Below are positions 14,280 to 23,900 of a stretch of 53,110 nt of DNA, one piece after another (positions within the stretch are counted from its first letter, which is position 1; every line of letters begins with the position of its first letter). A program made the position numbers and the translations under genes. The notes beneath the pieces are model-generated. The model was not told the DNA's origin. It made no database searches and saw only the letters and a list, made by a program, of their open reading frames with translations. The stretch is from CAYLJJ01 sp964384025. Lineage in GTDB: Bacteria; Myxococcota_A; Bradymonadia; UBA7976; UBA1532. The DNA lies in NCBI GenBank assembly GCA_964384025.1, contig CAYLJJ010000040.1:1-53110 (forward strand), written 5' to 3'.

Positions 14280-16010
14280 ATGAACAACTGGTCCTGCCCC
14301 ATCTGCCTCAGTCGCTACCCTCAAGCTCAACCGGGCAGCCGCTGCCCTCAGGATCAGGCTGTCCTCGTCCCCGCTGCGACTCTAGACAAAGGGCACGATC
14401 CTCTCCTAGGCAGTATTCTGGCGGGTCGCTATGCCATCTTTGATCTCTTAGGTCAGGGAGGCTTTGGTTCGGTCTATCGCGCCATCCAGGAACCTCTGGG
14501 GCGTGAGGTTGCGGTCAAGGTGATCCGCCCAGATGCCACCGGCGCAGGAGCTGATCCCCGAGATCGCTTCTTCCACGAAGCTCGCCTCCTGGCTCAGCTC
14601 AGGAGCCCTGGGATCGTCCGGGTCTTTGACTATGGAGAGGAGGATGGACGGCTCTATATGGTCTTAGAGTTGATCCCTGGCCGTCCTCTCGGCAGCCTGA
14701 TGGGGGAGAGCCTCAGCGTTGCTCGTGTCATCGATCTGATGGCTCAGATCCTCGACGCCCTCTCTGAGCCTCATGAAGCGGGCCTCGTTCATCGCGATCT
14801 CAAGCCTGATAATATCTTGGTGGTAGATGAGCGCGATGGCCGACAGAGCATCAAGGTGATCGATTTTGGAATCGCCAAGGTGTTGAAGTCTAAGGAGAAC
14901 CCCAATACCCGCACTGGACTCCTAATCGGCACCCCCAAATATATGGCGCCAGAGCAGCTCCGCAATCAGGCGATTGGCCCTTGGACAGATCAATACGCTC
15001 TGGGGGTGATGCTCTATAAGATGCTCACCGGGACGGCCCCCTTCGATGGAACCACCGCCGAGATCGCGGTGGGACATCTCACCGAAGCGCCTCCCCCCTT
15101 CGCCCGTGGGCTGGGACTCCCTCGCAGCTTGGAGAGGGTGATCATCCAGGCTCTCTCTAAAGATCCTCAAGAGCGTTTTGAGGATGTCCGCGCCATGCGC
15201 TCCGCTCTGTTGGCCGCAGAGGGAAACTCTCGCGTCCTTCAATCGATCCCCTCTTCGTTCAGAGAGAGCACCATCAGCGAGACTCTTGGTGAACTTCAGA
15301 GACCTTCAAAGCAAGAGAGCCGCTGGCCTCTCTGGTTGGGGATCTTTATGGTCTTAATCCTGGGCATGCTGGGAGGATACAGCCTTATGAAGGGAGAGTT
15401 TCCCGTCTTGGAGTCACCAAACCCAGATCAAGGAACCCCTGTGGTGACTCGCATCGGTCAACTTCAGAGCCCTATGCCAAATCGCCAAGCTGTTCTAGAT
15501 ATGGGGACTCTAAAGGTCGTTGAGGCGATCGCCAAGGAGCCCAGCGTTGATCAAGGCAAGGCTCAGCTTCGACTGAGGGAGAGAGAGGCTCTAGAGCGCA
15601 AGCACATCCAGCAAAAGAGAGAAGCTCTGAAGCGTAAGCGTACCCAACTGGGCAGGAAGGCTTCAGAGAACAAGGGTGTTCAATACAAGGAGACCCAAGA
15701 GGAGAGGGAAACTCAGAGTAGACAGAGGGAGCAAGCCATCCCTAAGGCTCCCAAACCGAGACCCTCAGAGGCGGAACTCCGCGCTAAGGCTCGCGCTAAA
15801 GCCCGCGCAGAGGCGCGTCGGATGCGCAAAGCTTACCTTGCGAGGATCTCCGCTGATGTAGGCGACGCGCTTTCGAGTTGCCGCTGTAGAAGAGCCAGGA
15901 AGTTGCTCTCTCAGCTTAAACCCAAAGAGGGAAAGAAACTTCGTGAGCGTGCCAAGAGCTGCCGTTTTCCTGCTCCGGGCCAGCGCTGTATAAATGGAAA
16001 GGTTCAATGA
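14280..16010 (+). CDS. Membrane-bound Hanks-type Ser/Thr protein kinase with N-terminal Cys motif
   Basis: 576 residues. An N-terminal zinc-ribbon-like segment (C6-x2-C9, then C22) precedes a complete kinase domain (about 50-315). It has the Gly loop GQGGFGSVY (58-66), VAVK Lys80, Glu100, HRDLKPDN with catalytic Asp173, DFG at 195-197 and the activation segment GTPKYMAPEQ. All key residues are present, so it should be active. One membrane helix follows (about 349-370), then a highly charged Lys/Arg/Glu-rich extracytoplasmic region, probably coiled coil, ending in a Cys pair (CRCRR). Family kinases of this layout are common in Myxococcota and Planctomycetes. The next gene overlaps it (ATGA) and is its likely partner. 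GGAG at 14271-14274 sets the start. Confidence 0.93.
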   Translation: MNNWSCPICLSRYPQAQPGSRCPQDQAVLVPAATLDKGHDPLLGSILAGRYAIFDLLGQGGFGSVYRAIQEPLGREVAVKVIRPDATGAGADPRDRFFHEARLLAQLRSPGIVRVFDYGEEDGRLYMVLELIPGRPLGSLMGESLSVARVIDLMAQILDALSEPHEAGLVHRDLKPDNILVVDERDGRQSIKVIDFGIAKVLKSKENPNTRTGLLIGTPKYMAPEQLRNQAIGPWTDQYALGVMLYKMLTGTAPFDGTTAEIAVGHLTEAPPPFARGLGLPRSLERVIIQALSKDPQERFEDVRAMRSALLAAEGNSRVLQSIPSSFRESTISETLGELQRPSKQESRWPLWLGIFMVLILGMLGGYSLMKGEFPVLESPNPDQGTPVVTRIGQLQSPMPNRQAVLDMGTLKVVEAIAKEPSVDQGKAQLRLREREALERKHIQQKREALKRKRTQLGRKASENKGVQYKETQEERETQSRQREQAIPKAPKPRPSEAELRAKARAKARAEARRMRKAYLARISADVGDALSSCRCRRARKLLSQLKPKEGKKLRERAKSCRFPAPGQRCINGKVQ

Positions 16011-16732
16011 TCTCGCTTTTTGTCCTGCTCTTGGCGTCAGCTAACGCTGAAGATTCCTATTTTCAAGGCAATGACGCCTTCTCAGCAGGGCGCTATCAGA
16101 GAGCGCTCAACGCCTACCAGGAGGCCCTAAGAAACTTGAACTCCAAAGATGATCTTCAACGCCCCTGCCTCTTCGCGCTGGGTCTCACCGCCGAGAAAAT
16201 TTTAGAGCGCAGTCCCGACCGATCCCTGGCCTGTAAAGGTCTCGCTTGGTATACGCGCTGGCTCAAGGGGAACAAGGAGCCTCAAGATCCTCTCTTGAGA
16301 CAAGCTCAGGAGGGGCACCAACGCCTTAAGCGAGCCTGTAAGAAGAGCAGGCAGGTTCAAGTTCAAGAGCCGCTCGAAGCTCCCCCTCGGGCTGCTCCTC
16401 CGAGAGAGCGTCGGCTTCTCCCTTGGAGCCTCACGGCGGCTTCGAGTGCAGCATTGCTGGGGGGAATCAGCTTCTACCTCCTCTCTGCCCAGGACCTAGA
16501 GGAGCGAGACACAGCCTACCGCCGCTATCAAGAGGCGGCGGAGGCTCAACAAGCCTCCTCAGCTGCAACAGATGTCCAGGACTTACAAGAGACCGCGCAG
16601 CTTAAAGCTTGGTTGGCCTATGGTTTTATGGGGACAGGATTGGCGTTGGCAGGGGCGGCTGCTTGGAGTTGGAACGCTTCACTCAAGTTACAAGCCGGCC
16701 CTGAAGGTTTGAGCATTCTGGGACGATTCTAG
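16007..16732 (+). CDS. Exported TPR-like membrane protein linked to the kinase
   Basis: 241 residues, translationally coupled to the kinase by an ATGA overlap. It has a short signal peptide (MISLFVLLLASANA), then a TPR-like helical region (about 17-110) with 'YFQGNDAFSAGRYQRALNAY' typical of a TPR start. Two hydrophobic segments follow, at about residues 143-165 and 204-222, with a charged hairpin between them. The product could sense or bind the extracytoplasmic tail of the kinase. This is inferred only from operon structure. Its 3' end is echoed by a degenerate copy just downstream (16737-16799). Confidence 0.75.
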   Translation: MISLFVLLLASANAEDSYFQGNDAFSAGRYQRALNAYQEALRNLNSKDDLQRPCLFALGLTAEKILERSPDRSLACKGLAWYTRWLKGNKEPQDPLLRQAQEGHQRLKRACKKSRQVQVQEPLEAPPRAAPPRERRLLPWSLTAASSAALLGGISFYLLSAQDLEERDTAYRRYQEAAEAQQASSAATDVQDLQETAQLKAWLAYGFMGTGLALAGAAAWSWNASLKLQAGPEGLSILGRF

Positions 16733-16799
16733 CTCAAGTTGGAACGCTTCGCTCAAACTTCAAGCCAGCCTCGAGGCTTTGAGTATCCTGAAGCGATTC
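16667..16799 (+). repeat. Degenerate 70-bp tandem duplication at the 3' end of the TPR-like gene
   Basis: The 63 bases 16667-16729 (last coding bases of the gene, from AGTTGGAACGCTTC to GGACGATTC) recur at 16737-16799 with roughly a dozen substitutions and no obvious gaps. The second copy lies after the stop codon. It looks like an old tandem duplication now drifting in non-coding DNA. Confidence 0.75.
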
Positions 16800-17097
16800 C
16801 AAACTAAATTTCAGATCTCTCAGGCTTGGAAGTTCGAAAGATCTCAAGAGTTCTTAAAACCGACCCAGAGACGGTTTCTCTCTCGATTTCGGGGGTTCAC
16901 GGGCGGGAGCTTCTGGAACCCTAAGCTGGCTTGCCCCATATCCAGGCAGGGAGATTTTTCTGAAAAGCTCTTTAATTTTTAGAACTTGAAGAACCATGCC
17001 GGTGAAGAGTTCTGGTGGAGCTGCCCCCCTTTTGAGGATGTGATAAAAAAGCCTGGGAACCGAACAATTAAAGCAATCAGGAACCCCTAAAAATCAA
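16733..17097. other. Intergenic region before vgrG
   Basis: 365 bases without a supportable gene. It starts with the second copy of the 70-bp duplication (16737-16799). The rest becomes AT-rich toward 16960-17097 and should contain the promoter of the secretion cassette. I could not assign promoter elements with confidence, and the vgrG ATG has only a weak GGAA upstream (17083-17086). Confidence 0.4.
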
Positions 17098-19089
17098 ATG
17101 AGCCAATACACCCAAGAAAATATCGGCCTTAAAATCAGCAGCCCTCTTGGAGATGACACCCTGCTCCTCCACTCTCTCCAGGGAGAGGACCGTATCTCGG
17201 GCCTCTTCCATTATCGCTTGGAGTGCTTTAGCCAGGATCATGAGATCTCAATGGATGATATCGTCGGTCAGTCCGTGACCGCGAAGATCAGTTATGCTGA
17301 TGGAGAGCATTGTATCAACGGGATCGTTTCCCGCTTTGTCCAGACCGGAACAAACCTAAGATTCACGAGCTATTTTCTTGAACTCAGGCCCTGGCTTTGG
17401 ATGCTGAGTTTGACGAGAAACAGCCGCATTTTCCAAGAACTCTCTGTGCCAGAGATCTTAGAGGAGGTCTTCGGTGCAGCTGGCTTTAGTGACTTCAAGA
17501 ACAGCCTTCAGGGCAGCTATGATCCCAGAATTTACTGTGTCCAATATCAGGAGTCAGACCTCGATTTTGTTTCACGGCTTATGGAAGATGAGGGGATCTT
17601 CTACTACTTCCAACATGAGGAGGGGACTCATACGCTTGTATTGGCTGACGATGCTTCCATTCACGAGATCCGCGAGGGTCAAGAGAGTGTCCCTGTTAAG
17701 ACTCAGGTAAACACCGCCTCTGGTGATGAGATCATCACTCATGTTGCCTATGAACAGCAGGTGATCGTAGGTGCCTATGCGATGAAAGATTATGACTTTG
17801 AGCAGCCAGCGTCAGATCTCGGAGTCAATGTGGAGGGTGAGGAGGCGACGAGGGAGGTCTATGAGTATCCTGGTGGCTATACGGTGAAAGGCACAGGAGA
17901 AGGTCGCGTTAAGCTGCGCATAGAGTCCAAAGAGTTGCCGATGAAGCTCCTCCGTGGTCAGTCTCACTGTCGAGGCTTTCTCTCAGGCTATAAGTTTGAG
18001 ATGGAAGACCACCTCAGAGGGGATTTTAATGGAGAGTATATTCTCAAATGGGTCTCTCACCGTGTGGACAGTGACCGCTACAACAACAGCTTCGAGGCCT
18101 TCCCTGGAGATGTACCCTTCCGCCCACCCACCCTGACGCGCAAACCCCATATCGTGGGCAGCCAAACTGCTCGGGTCGTGGGCAAGAGTGGAGAGGAGAT
18201 CTGGACCGACGAGTATGGTCGAGTAAAGGTCCACTTCTTTTGGGATCGAGAGGGCGCCGAGGACGAGACCGCCTCCTGTTGGATCCGTGTTGCGCAGGGC
18301 TGGGCTGGGAAAGGCTGGGGCAACTTCTTCCTACCACGTATTGGGCAGGAGGTGATCGTCAGCTTCCTCGAAGGTGATCCAGATCGCCCCATCATCACTG
18401 GCTCCGTCTACAATGCTGAGCAGACCGTACCCTACGCCCTCCCTGGTGAACAGACCAAGTCCACGATGATGTCTCACTCCAGCAAAGAGGCGGAGGGTTT
18501 TAACGAGATCCGCTTTGAGGATAAGGCAGACAGCGAAGAGATCTACATCCACGGCCAGAAAGATATGAACGTCACCATTGAGAATGATCATATGCGAGAG
18601 GTCCTCAATGATGAGACCATCACGGTGACCAACAACCGCACCGTGACCGTCTCAGAGGGAGATGAGACCTTTACGGTAGAGAAGGGGGCTCGCGTCCTCA
18701 CGGTCACTGAAGGAGATGAGACCTATGAGGTTGGGGGCAAACGGAACGTCAAGGTGACGGGCGAAGAGGAGCATGTAAATGAGGCTGACTTCACTCATAA
18801 GGTCTCTGGAAACTACACACTCAAGGTTGATGGTGATATCACTATCGAAGCGGGTGGCAAGATCAAGATGAAGTCAGGTACAGCCTTTGAGACAGAGGCG
18901 GGTACTGCTATGAATCATAAGGCGGGGACAGCTTATGAGGCTAAGGCAGGTACATCTTTGACCAATAAAGCTGGAACTACTCTGACTATCGATGCTGGCA
19001 TCAAATTCGAGGTCAAGGGTTCCGCTATGGGTACTGTTGATGGTGGTGGGATGCTTACGCTCAAGGGCGGAATGGTCAAGATCAACTAA
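17098..19089 (+). CDS. vgrG: Type VI secretion spike protein VgrG (TssI)
   Basis: 663 residues, a normal VgrG length. The gp27-like part (about 1-390) includes the signature stretch YQESDLDFVSRLMEDEGIFY. The gp5-like OB-fold part has DEYGRVKVHFFWDREG, then SCWIRVAQGWAGKGWG and FFLPRIGQEVIVSFLEGDPD, all hallmark VgrG motifs. The needle is followed by a C-terminal beta-helix of short repeats (GTAFETEAGTAMNHKAGTAY). VgrG trimers tip the Hcp tube and carry effectors. No extra catalytic C-terminal domain is present, so cargo must be bound non-covalently, consistent with the PAAR-like and large effector candidates encoded downstream. No other type VI structural genes lie in the window. Confidence 0.95.
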   Translation: MSQYTQENIGLKISSPLGDDTLLLHSLQGEDRISGLFHYRLECFSQDHEISMDDIVGQSVTAKISYADGEHCINGIVSRFVQTGTNLRFTSYFLELRPWLWMLSLTRNSRIFQELSVPEILEEVFGAAGFSDFKNSLQGSYDPRIYCVQYQESDLDFVSRLMEDEGIFYYFQHEEGTHTLVLADDASIHEIREGQESVPVKTQVNTASGDEIITHVAYEQQVIVGAYAMKDYDFEQPASDLGVNVEGEEATREVYEYPGGYTVKGTGEGRVKLRIESKELPMKLLRGQSHCRGFLSGYKFEMEDHLRGDFNGEYILKWVSHRVDSDRYNNSFEAFPGDVPFRPPTLTRKPHIVGSQTARVVGKSGEEIWTDEYGRVKVHFFWDREGAEDETASCWIRVAQGWAGKGWGNFFLPRIGQEVIVSFLEGDPDRPIITGSVYNAEQTVPYALPGEQTKSTMMSHSSKEAEGFNEIRFEDKADSEEIYIHGQKDMNVTIENDHMREVLNDETITVTNNRTVTVSEGDETFTVEKGARVLTVTEGDETYEVGGKRNVKVTGEEEHVNEADFTHKVSGNYTLKVDGDITIEAGGKIKMKSGTAFETEAGTAMNHKAGTAYEAKAGTSLTNKAGTTLTIDAGIKFEVKGSAMGTVDGGGMLTLKGGMVKIN

Positions 19090-19131
19090 AGTTGAAGATT
19101 TTACTCATAGCCTCGCTGGGGATCATAACAA

Positions 19132-20523
19132 ATGGCCGACACAACAAAGAAAACTGCTGGACGCTTTAGCCGCGCTGCCGCCTCTGGAGACCCCAATAAG
19201 GCTGGGATGGTGGCCGAGAGTATGGCTGAGGAGAAGGGCAATGCTCTCCTTGGGAAGCGAGGGAGGGCTGCCCTCAGCCGGGGTCGTGATCTCTTCCGCC
19301 GCTCTCAGGAGGGCGGCGGACAGGAGATGGCCAGTGCAGGCTTAAGAGTCGAGCGTATTGTTGGGCGCAAGCTTCCTCACAAGGGCCGAGAGCTGTTGGC
19401 TGCCAAGCGTCGTCTGATGGCCAGCGCCGCAGGGGTCGCTCTGGGTGGCCTAGCAACAGGAGCGCTGGCGAAGCAGATGGGGGCAGCTCAAGCGGCTCAG
19501 GGCCAGGCTTCACAGATGGGGAGCCAAGTGGGGCTCGCGGCTGGAGATCTGGAGAAGCAGGCGGAGGGAGCCCAGCGGGGTGCCGAAGAGGAAGCCGCCT
19601 TTGCAACAAGCTTCCCTGAGGTCGACGAGTTGGGCTCCTCTGAAGAGGCTCCTCCAACAGAGGAGGAGGATCCAGAGCGGGATGAGAATATCGAGGTTGT
19701 CCGTGACACGGTTGGAGATGATGAACAACTCTTCGCCGCGACTGAACGAGAGAATGGAAAGCTCAATGGTGCTGCTGAGACCTATAATGAGCAGGGTCAA
19801 GTCCAGATGCAGTCGTTTTATATCGACGGTAAACTCCAAGGGCCGATGACGATCTATAATGAGCGAGGCGAAGTCACTCAGGAGATGGAGTATGATGATG
19901 GACTCCTGAATGGCAAGGTCGTTACTTATGACGATGAGGGTAACCGGATTCAGGATGCCAACTTTAGCGATGGCAAGCTGAATGGTGAGGCGCTCTTCTA
20001 TCAAGAGGGTCTCCTCGCGATGAAGATGAACTATCTGGCTGGTGTTGCGACTGGTCCAGCGACTACTTATGATGAGCATGAGAATGTTGTTATGGAATCC
20101 TACTATATAAATGACAAATTAAATGGAAAGGCTCGTTTCTATAGCAAAGCAGGTGTTTTAGTTCGGAAATGTTTTTATGTTGATGGAAAAGTTCATGGTG
20201 AATCGATAGATTATTTTGAAAATAGTCAAGTAATGCGAGTAAGTCACTATGAAATGGGTAAGCAGCAGGGGGAATATATGGAATATTATGAAGATGGCTC
20301 TCTGCGCAAAGAAGAGATCTACGAGGAGGATCTAAAAGAGGGAGAGACCCTGGGATATTACCCAGATGGGACCGTACAGGAGCGAGCGATCTATCGTGAA
20401 GGGCTTCGCAAGGGGGAACTCCAGCGCTTTGACGCTAAAGGTCGCCAAATAGGGAAAGTCAAAGATGAAGAAGATAATGAAGGAGGGATTAAGAGCTTCT
20501 TCCGTAAGTTTGTAGGAGACTGA
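19132..20523 (+). CDS. MORN/YwqK-repeat protein of the VgrG cassette
   Basis: 463 residues. The first about 190 residues are Ala/Gly/Arg-rich with a short hydrophobic stretch (ASAAGVALGGLATGALA) and an acidic linker. From about residue 205 there are roughly ten repeats of about 23 residues of the form 'G.....Y...G.......Y.DGKLNG', the MORN-like repeat of the YwqK family. Databases often name such proteins 'antitoxin' from the Bacillus YwqJ-YwqK pair, but function here is unproven. Sitting between vgrG and the spike tip, it could be an adaptor, chaperone or immunity protein. Bases about 20093-20290, covering the middle repeats, are much richer in A and T than the rest of the gene. It ends three bases before the next start. 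Confidence 0.8.
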   Translation: MADTTKKTAGRFSRAAASGDPNKAGMVAESMAEEKGNALLGKRGRAALSRGRDLFRRSQEGGGQEMASAGLRVERIVGRKLPHKGRELLAAKRRLMASAAGVALGGLATGALAKQMGAAQAAQGQASQMGSQVGLAAGDLEKQAEGAQRGAEEEAAFATSFPEVDELGSSEEAPPTEEEDPERDENIEVVRDTVGDDEQLFAATERENGKLNGAAETYNEQGQVQMQSFYIDGKLQGPMTIYNERGEVTQEMEYDDGLLNGKVVTYDDEGNRIQDANFSDGKLNGEALFYQEGLLAMKMNYLAGVATGPATTYDEHENVVMESYYINDKLNGKARFYSKAGVLVRKCFYVDGKVHGESIDYFENSQVMRVSHYEMGKQQGEYMEYYEDGSLRKEEIYEEDLKEGETLGYYPDGTVQERAIYREGLRKGELQRFDAKGRQIGKVKDEEDNEGGIKSFFRKFVGD

Positions 20524-20526
20524 GCG

Positions 20527-20907
20527 ATGGGACTCCTAGTGTGTAGTAGAACAATGCTTCAGTGTAGTCTTGGTGCTGCACCGGGTAAACCTAAATCACT
20601 TCCAGATAAACACGTTCTTGGTGGGGCGTGTTCTGCCAATATTATGGATTTAAAACTTATGTTGAATGTTGTCTCCCCTGGAATATGCTCATTCCTAATC
20701 AACCCAACTGTTGCATCAGCAATTTCAGCAATCTCTATGGTTTTAACTTCCTTTGTTCCTCTTACTACAGACTCTTTGGCGATGAGATCGCCAACGGTAC
20801 TTTGGGGCAATATGCCCGCTCTAAATGACGCCTCTACCCTGATGTGCAACTGGAGGGGATTCATCAAAATCAATATGGCAGGCCAGTTCACCACGATGGT
20901 CCCATGA
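20527..20907 (+). CDS. DUF4280 PAAR-like spike-tip protein
   Basis: 126 residues, the normal size for DUF4280. Diagnostic features are the start CSRTMLQCSLGAAPGK, the ANIMD motif, 'CSFLINPTVASA' and the ending PTVLWGNMPALNDASTLMCNW. DUF4280 proteins are PAAR-like caps that sharpen the tip of VgrG-type spikes and link effectors to them. AGGAG at 20513-20517 supports the ATG. The stop overlaps the start of the large downstream gene (ATGA), which suggests a one-to-one partnership with that product. The gene is noticeably AT-rich compared with both neighbours. Confidence 0.85.
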   Translation: MGLLVCSRTMLQCSLGAAPGKPKSLPDKHVLGGACSANIMDLKLMLNVVSPGICSFLINPTVASAISAISMVLTSFVPLTTDSLAMRSPTVLWGNMPALNDASTLMCNWRGFIKINMAGQFTTMVP

Positions 20908-23900
20908 AGGCGGAACTAGAGGGAACACGCCGTATCGCGCTCCTGGACCAGCGGGAGTTTATTGAATTTTATAGCCCTGAACAGGCAGAGAGCTTCCTCC
21001 TCCAGTTTATCCATGATCCCTTCAATATGAGCACCTTGAGGAGCAGCCTAGGAGAGCAGCTCCCTGGGCTCATCGTCAGTGCTCTGAGCGACTTTGAGGT
21101 GATCCGCTACTTAGCACCTCGCCTTGTCCAGGTCTGTGTCGCCTTTGTACGCAGCCAGATGCCCCCCACCATCCCCGCAGATGTGGCTGAGGGCGCCCTT
21201 GAGAAGGAAGAGATCGAGATGAGCCGGCCCCTCACTGAAGATGAGGAGGTTACTTTTGAGGAGATCAAGCCCGAGCCGGTTATCCCACCTGAATACCCCC
21301 GCTTGGCTAAGAAGGAGGGAGATAAGGTAGAGTTTGAGTCTGATCGCTTCCAAGTTCGCCTTGATCTGCTGCGCTTTGTGGGCATGGGGACAGAGGACGA
21401 GTCGGAGGTCGCCAAAGCCTTTGATGTGGTATCTAAGGGATCAGCCGAGGCCCTCGCTGAAGCCACCAGTGGCTTTGGTGCTAAGCTGGTGCTCTTGGTC
21501 AAGGAGGAGTCTGGGGTCCTGGGGACCTCGGAGATCATGCAGGCTCTCAAGGGGGTCGTAGGTGGACAGCGCAAGAGCCTCCTGGACTCTTCAGATGAGA
21601 TGGGAGTCGCTCTAGAGAAGATGCTTCAGGGTCAAAGGGATCTCTCCTCTTCAGAGGTCTCTCCCGCCATGCGAGCTTTGGCGGAGCGTCAGAAGCTCAA
21701 GCTGGAGGAGAGCAGCCTGAGTTTTGTGTCGACCCTGAACACCCTCACGGGAGAGCCTGGAGAAGCCCCAAAACCCAGCCAGATTGCTCGGACCCTCTCA
21801 CAGCTCACCGGCGGTCAGGGTGAGACCCTGCTCAAACTGGGGGCTCAGACTGGGATGCTGCTTGAGCAGCTCGGAGAGGAGAGACTGACAGAGCCCCCCG
21901 AGCCTTCTCAGTTAATCCAGAGCATGAAGCTCGCAGATACAGAGCAACAGCAGGGGTTTCTGCGAGCGACGGAGAAGATGGCGTTGCGGCTGGGGGGGTT
22001 AGTGCCTGGGGGGGCTCCTCCTCCTCCGCCTAAATCTTCTGGATCAGAGACCCTGATCTCGATGAAGGACAGCACTCGTCGCCAACAGGAGGCTCTCTCA
22101 GAGGGCGCCGATCAGTTTGCTGAGCGTCTGATGGGTGCTCTGAGCAGCGATACCAGCCAGCTTAAGCAGCTTCGCCCTGAGCCCTTCGCGCCTAAGCTGC
22201 GAGAGCGCGTCTTTATGCCTCTCCCTGACGGGCGTGAGCCCAGCCCTAAGCGAGACTGGATCGAGCTGGAGCTGGCCAGTCGTTGGGGCGATCCCCTGGA
22301 AGGCCAAGCTTTTCGCCTTGAACTTCAGGATGGCAGCGTCAAGGAGGGCAAGCTTGATTCCATGGGTCGAATTCGCCTCAGCGGCCTCGCCGAAGGTGAC
22401 TGCAGGCTCCAATTCCCTGAGATGGAGTGGCCCTGGCACCAAAAGGGAGGGGAGCAGCCCAACATTCAACTCTACACCGTCAAACGAGGTGACTGGCTCT
22501 CTAAGATCGCGCTCCAGTTTGGGATCAAGAGCTGGTTGGATATCTATGATCACCCCTGTAACGAGAGCTTTAAGCTCAAGCGCCCTGATCCAGACTTCAT
22601 CCAGGTAGGTGATCAGATCTATATCCCTGGAGCTGAGGGGGATCACAGCGAGGAGTTGGAGACCGGCTTTGCTTACTCGCTTCGTGCCCTCGACCCCTTG
22701 AGTGGGGCTCCTGAGCCAGAGGTTGAGAAGCCAGAGGTTGAGGAGCCAGAGGAGCCAGAGGTTGAGGAGCCAGAGGTTGAGGATCCTAAGGAGTATTACC
22801 TGCTTCTAGACAGCGAGACGGGCCTACTTTACCGCATCCATACACAGATGCTGGAGCAGATGAAGGGAGCCTCTCGAGGTTTAGAGAAGATCAAGAAGGA
22901 GCTTAAAGCCGCTAAGAAGGCAGGGGGAGATCAGCAGGCGAACGCCGTTGAGATGAGCCTCCAGGAACTACACGACTACTGCCAAATCACCCCAGATCCA
23001 GACCCAGATCCACTTACAGAGAAGGCGCCGACGGGGCGCAGACGGCAGCGTTGGCATGAATTGGGTCGGGAGAGCCCCATCCGAGAGTTTGTTGCTCTTC
23101 AAGGGCGAAATTTTGTCTATGTCCCCAGGGGCAAGCAGGATGAGATTGAGGGTCGCTTCCGGGATCGTTGGCGCAAGGGTCCTCTTAAGGACGCTCTACA
23201 GATGGAGAGAGAGGATATTGAAGGCGGCAACCAAGCTGCCAGCTTTGAACTTAAGTTCTCTAGTTCTTGGAAGACCCAGGGCGATGGCAGCCTCTTTGAT
23301 CTGCTCGACAGCCACGATCCTAAGAGCTGGGCGATGGTCCTCGCCAACCCCACCTTGGCGCCTGTAGCGCTCTTAGATTATGTGGGAGAGAAGTTCCCAC
23401 GCTTCTTCCGTAAGACTCACCAGGGAAAGTGGGCTTGGGATAAGGAGCTGGACTGGTTTGAAGGAGGTTGGGAGGCCCGCTTTGCTCGCTGGTCCTATGA
23501 TGCTCAAGCCTTTGAAGGCATCTGGGATCCTCGCAATGGCAATATCCAGGCGGTGGGCAAAGCCAACATCAGCGCCAGCCTCTTTTCAGGAAAAGTGGAC
23601 GCTGATATCCGCATCCCTGACAAAGATGGCTTTAAGTTGCCACTCCCAGTCAGTTCAGGAGAGCCTTTCAAGCTTAGGATCTCGGTGGAGACCAAGCTCT
23701 CAGGCTTTGTGGGGGCGGTCGCTGAGCTGAACTATCAGGCGGTTGTAGATTGGAGCGTGGATGATGCCAAGCCAGATGGCAAATGTCCGATGGAGATCGG
23801 CCTTGGTGGGGGTCTTAACGCCTTCGCGGGGGCTTCAGCTACAGCTGAGGCGATGTTGGTCTTGGAGTGGTACAACCCCAGCCTGCCTAAGTGGAAGGCG

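Noticed and set aside
19132..20523. Calling the MORN-repeat protein an antitoxin
   Set aside because: The YwqK name comes from one Bacillus pair; the repeat alone does not show antitoxin function, and several other roles fit the VgrG context.
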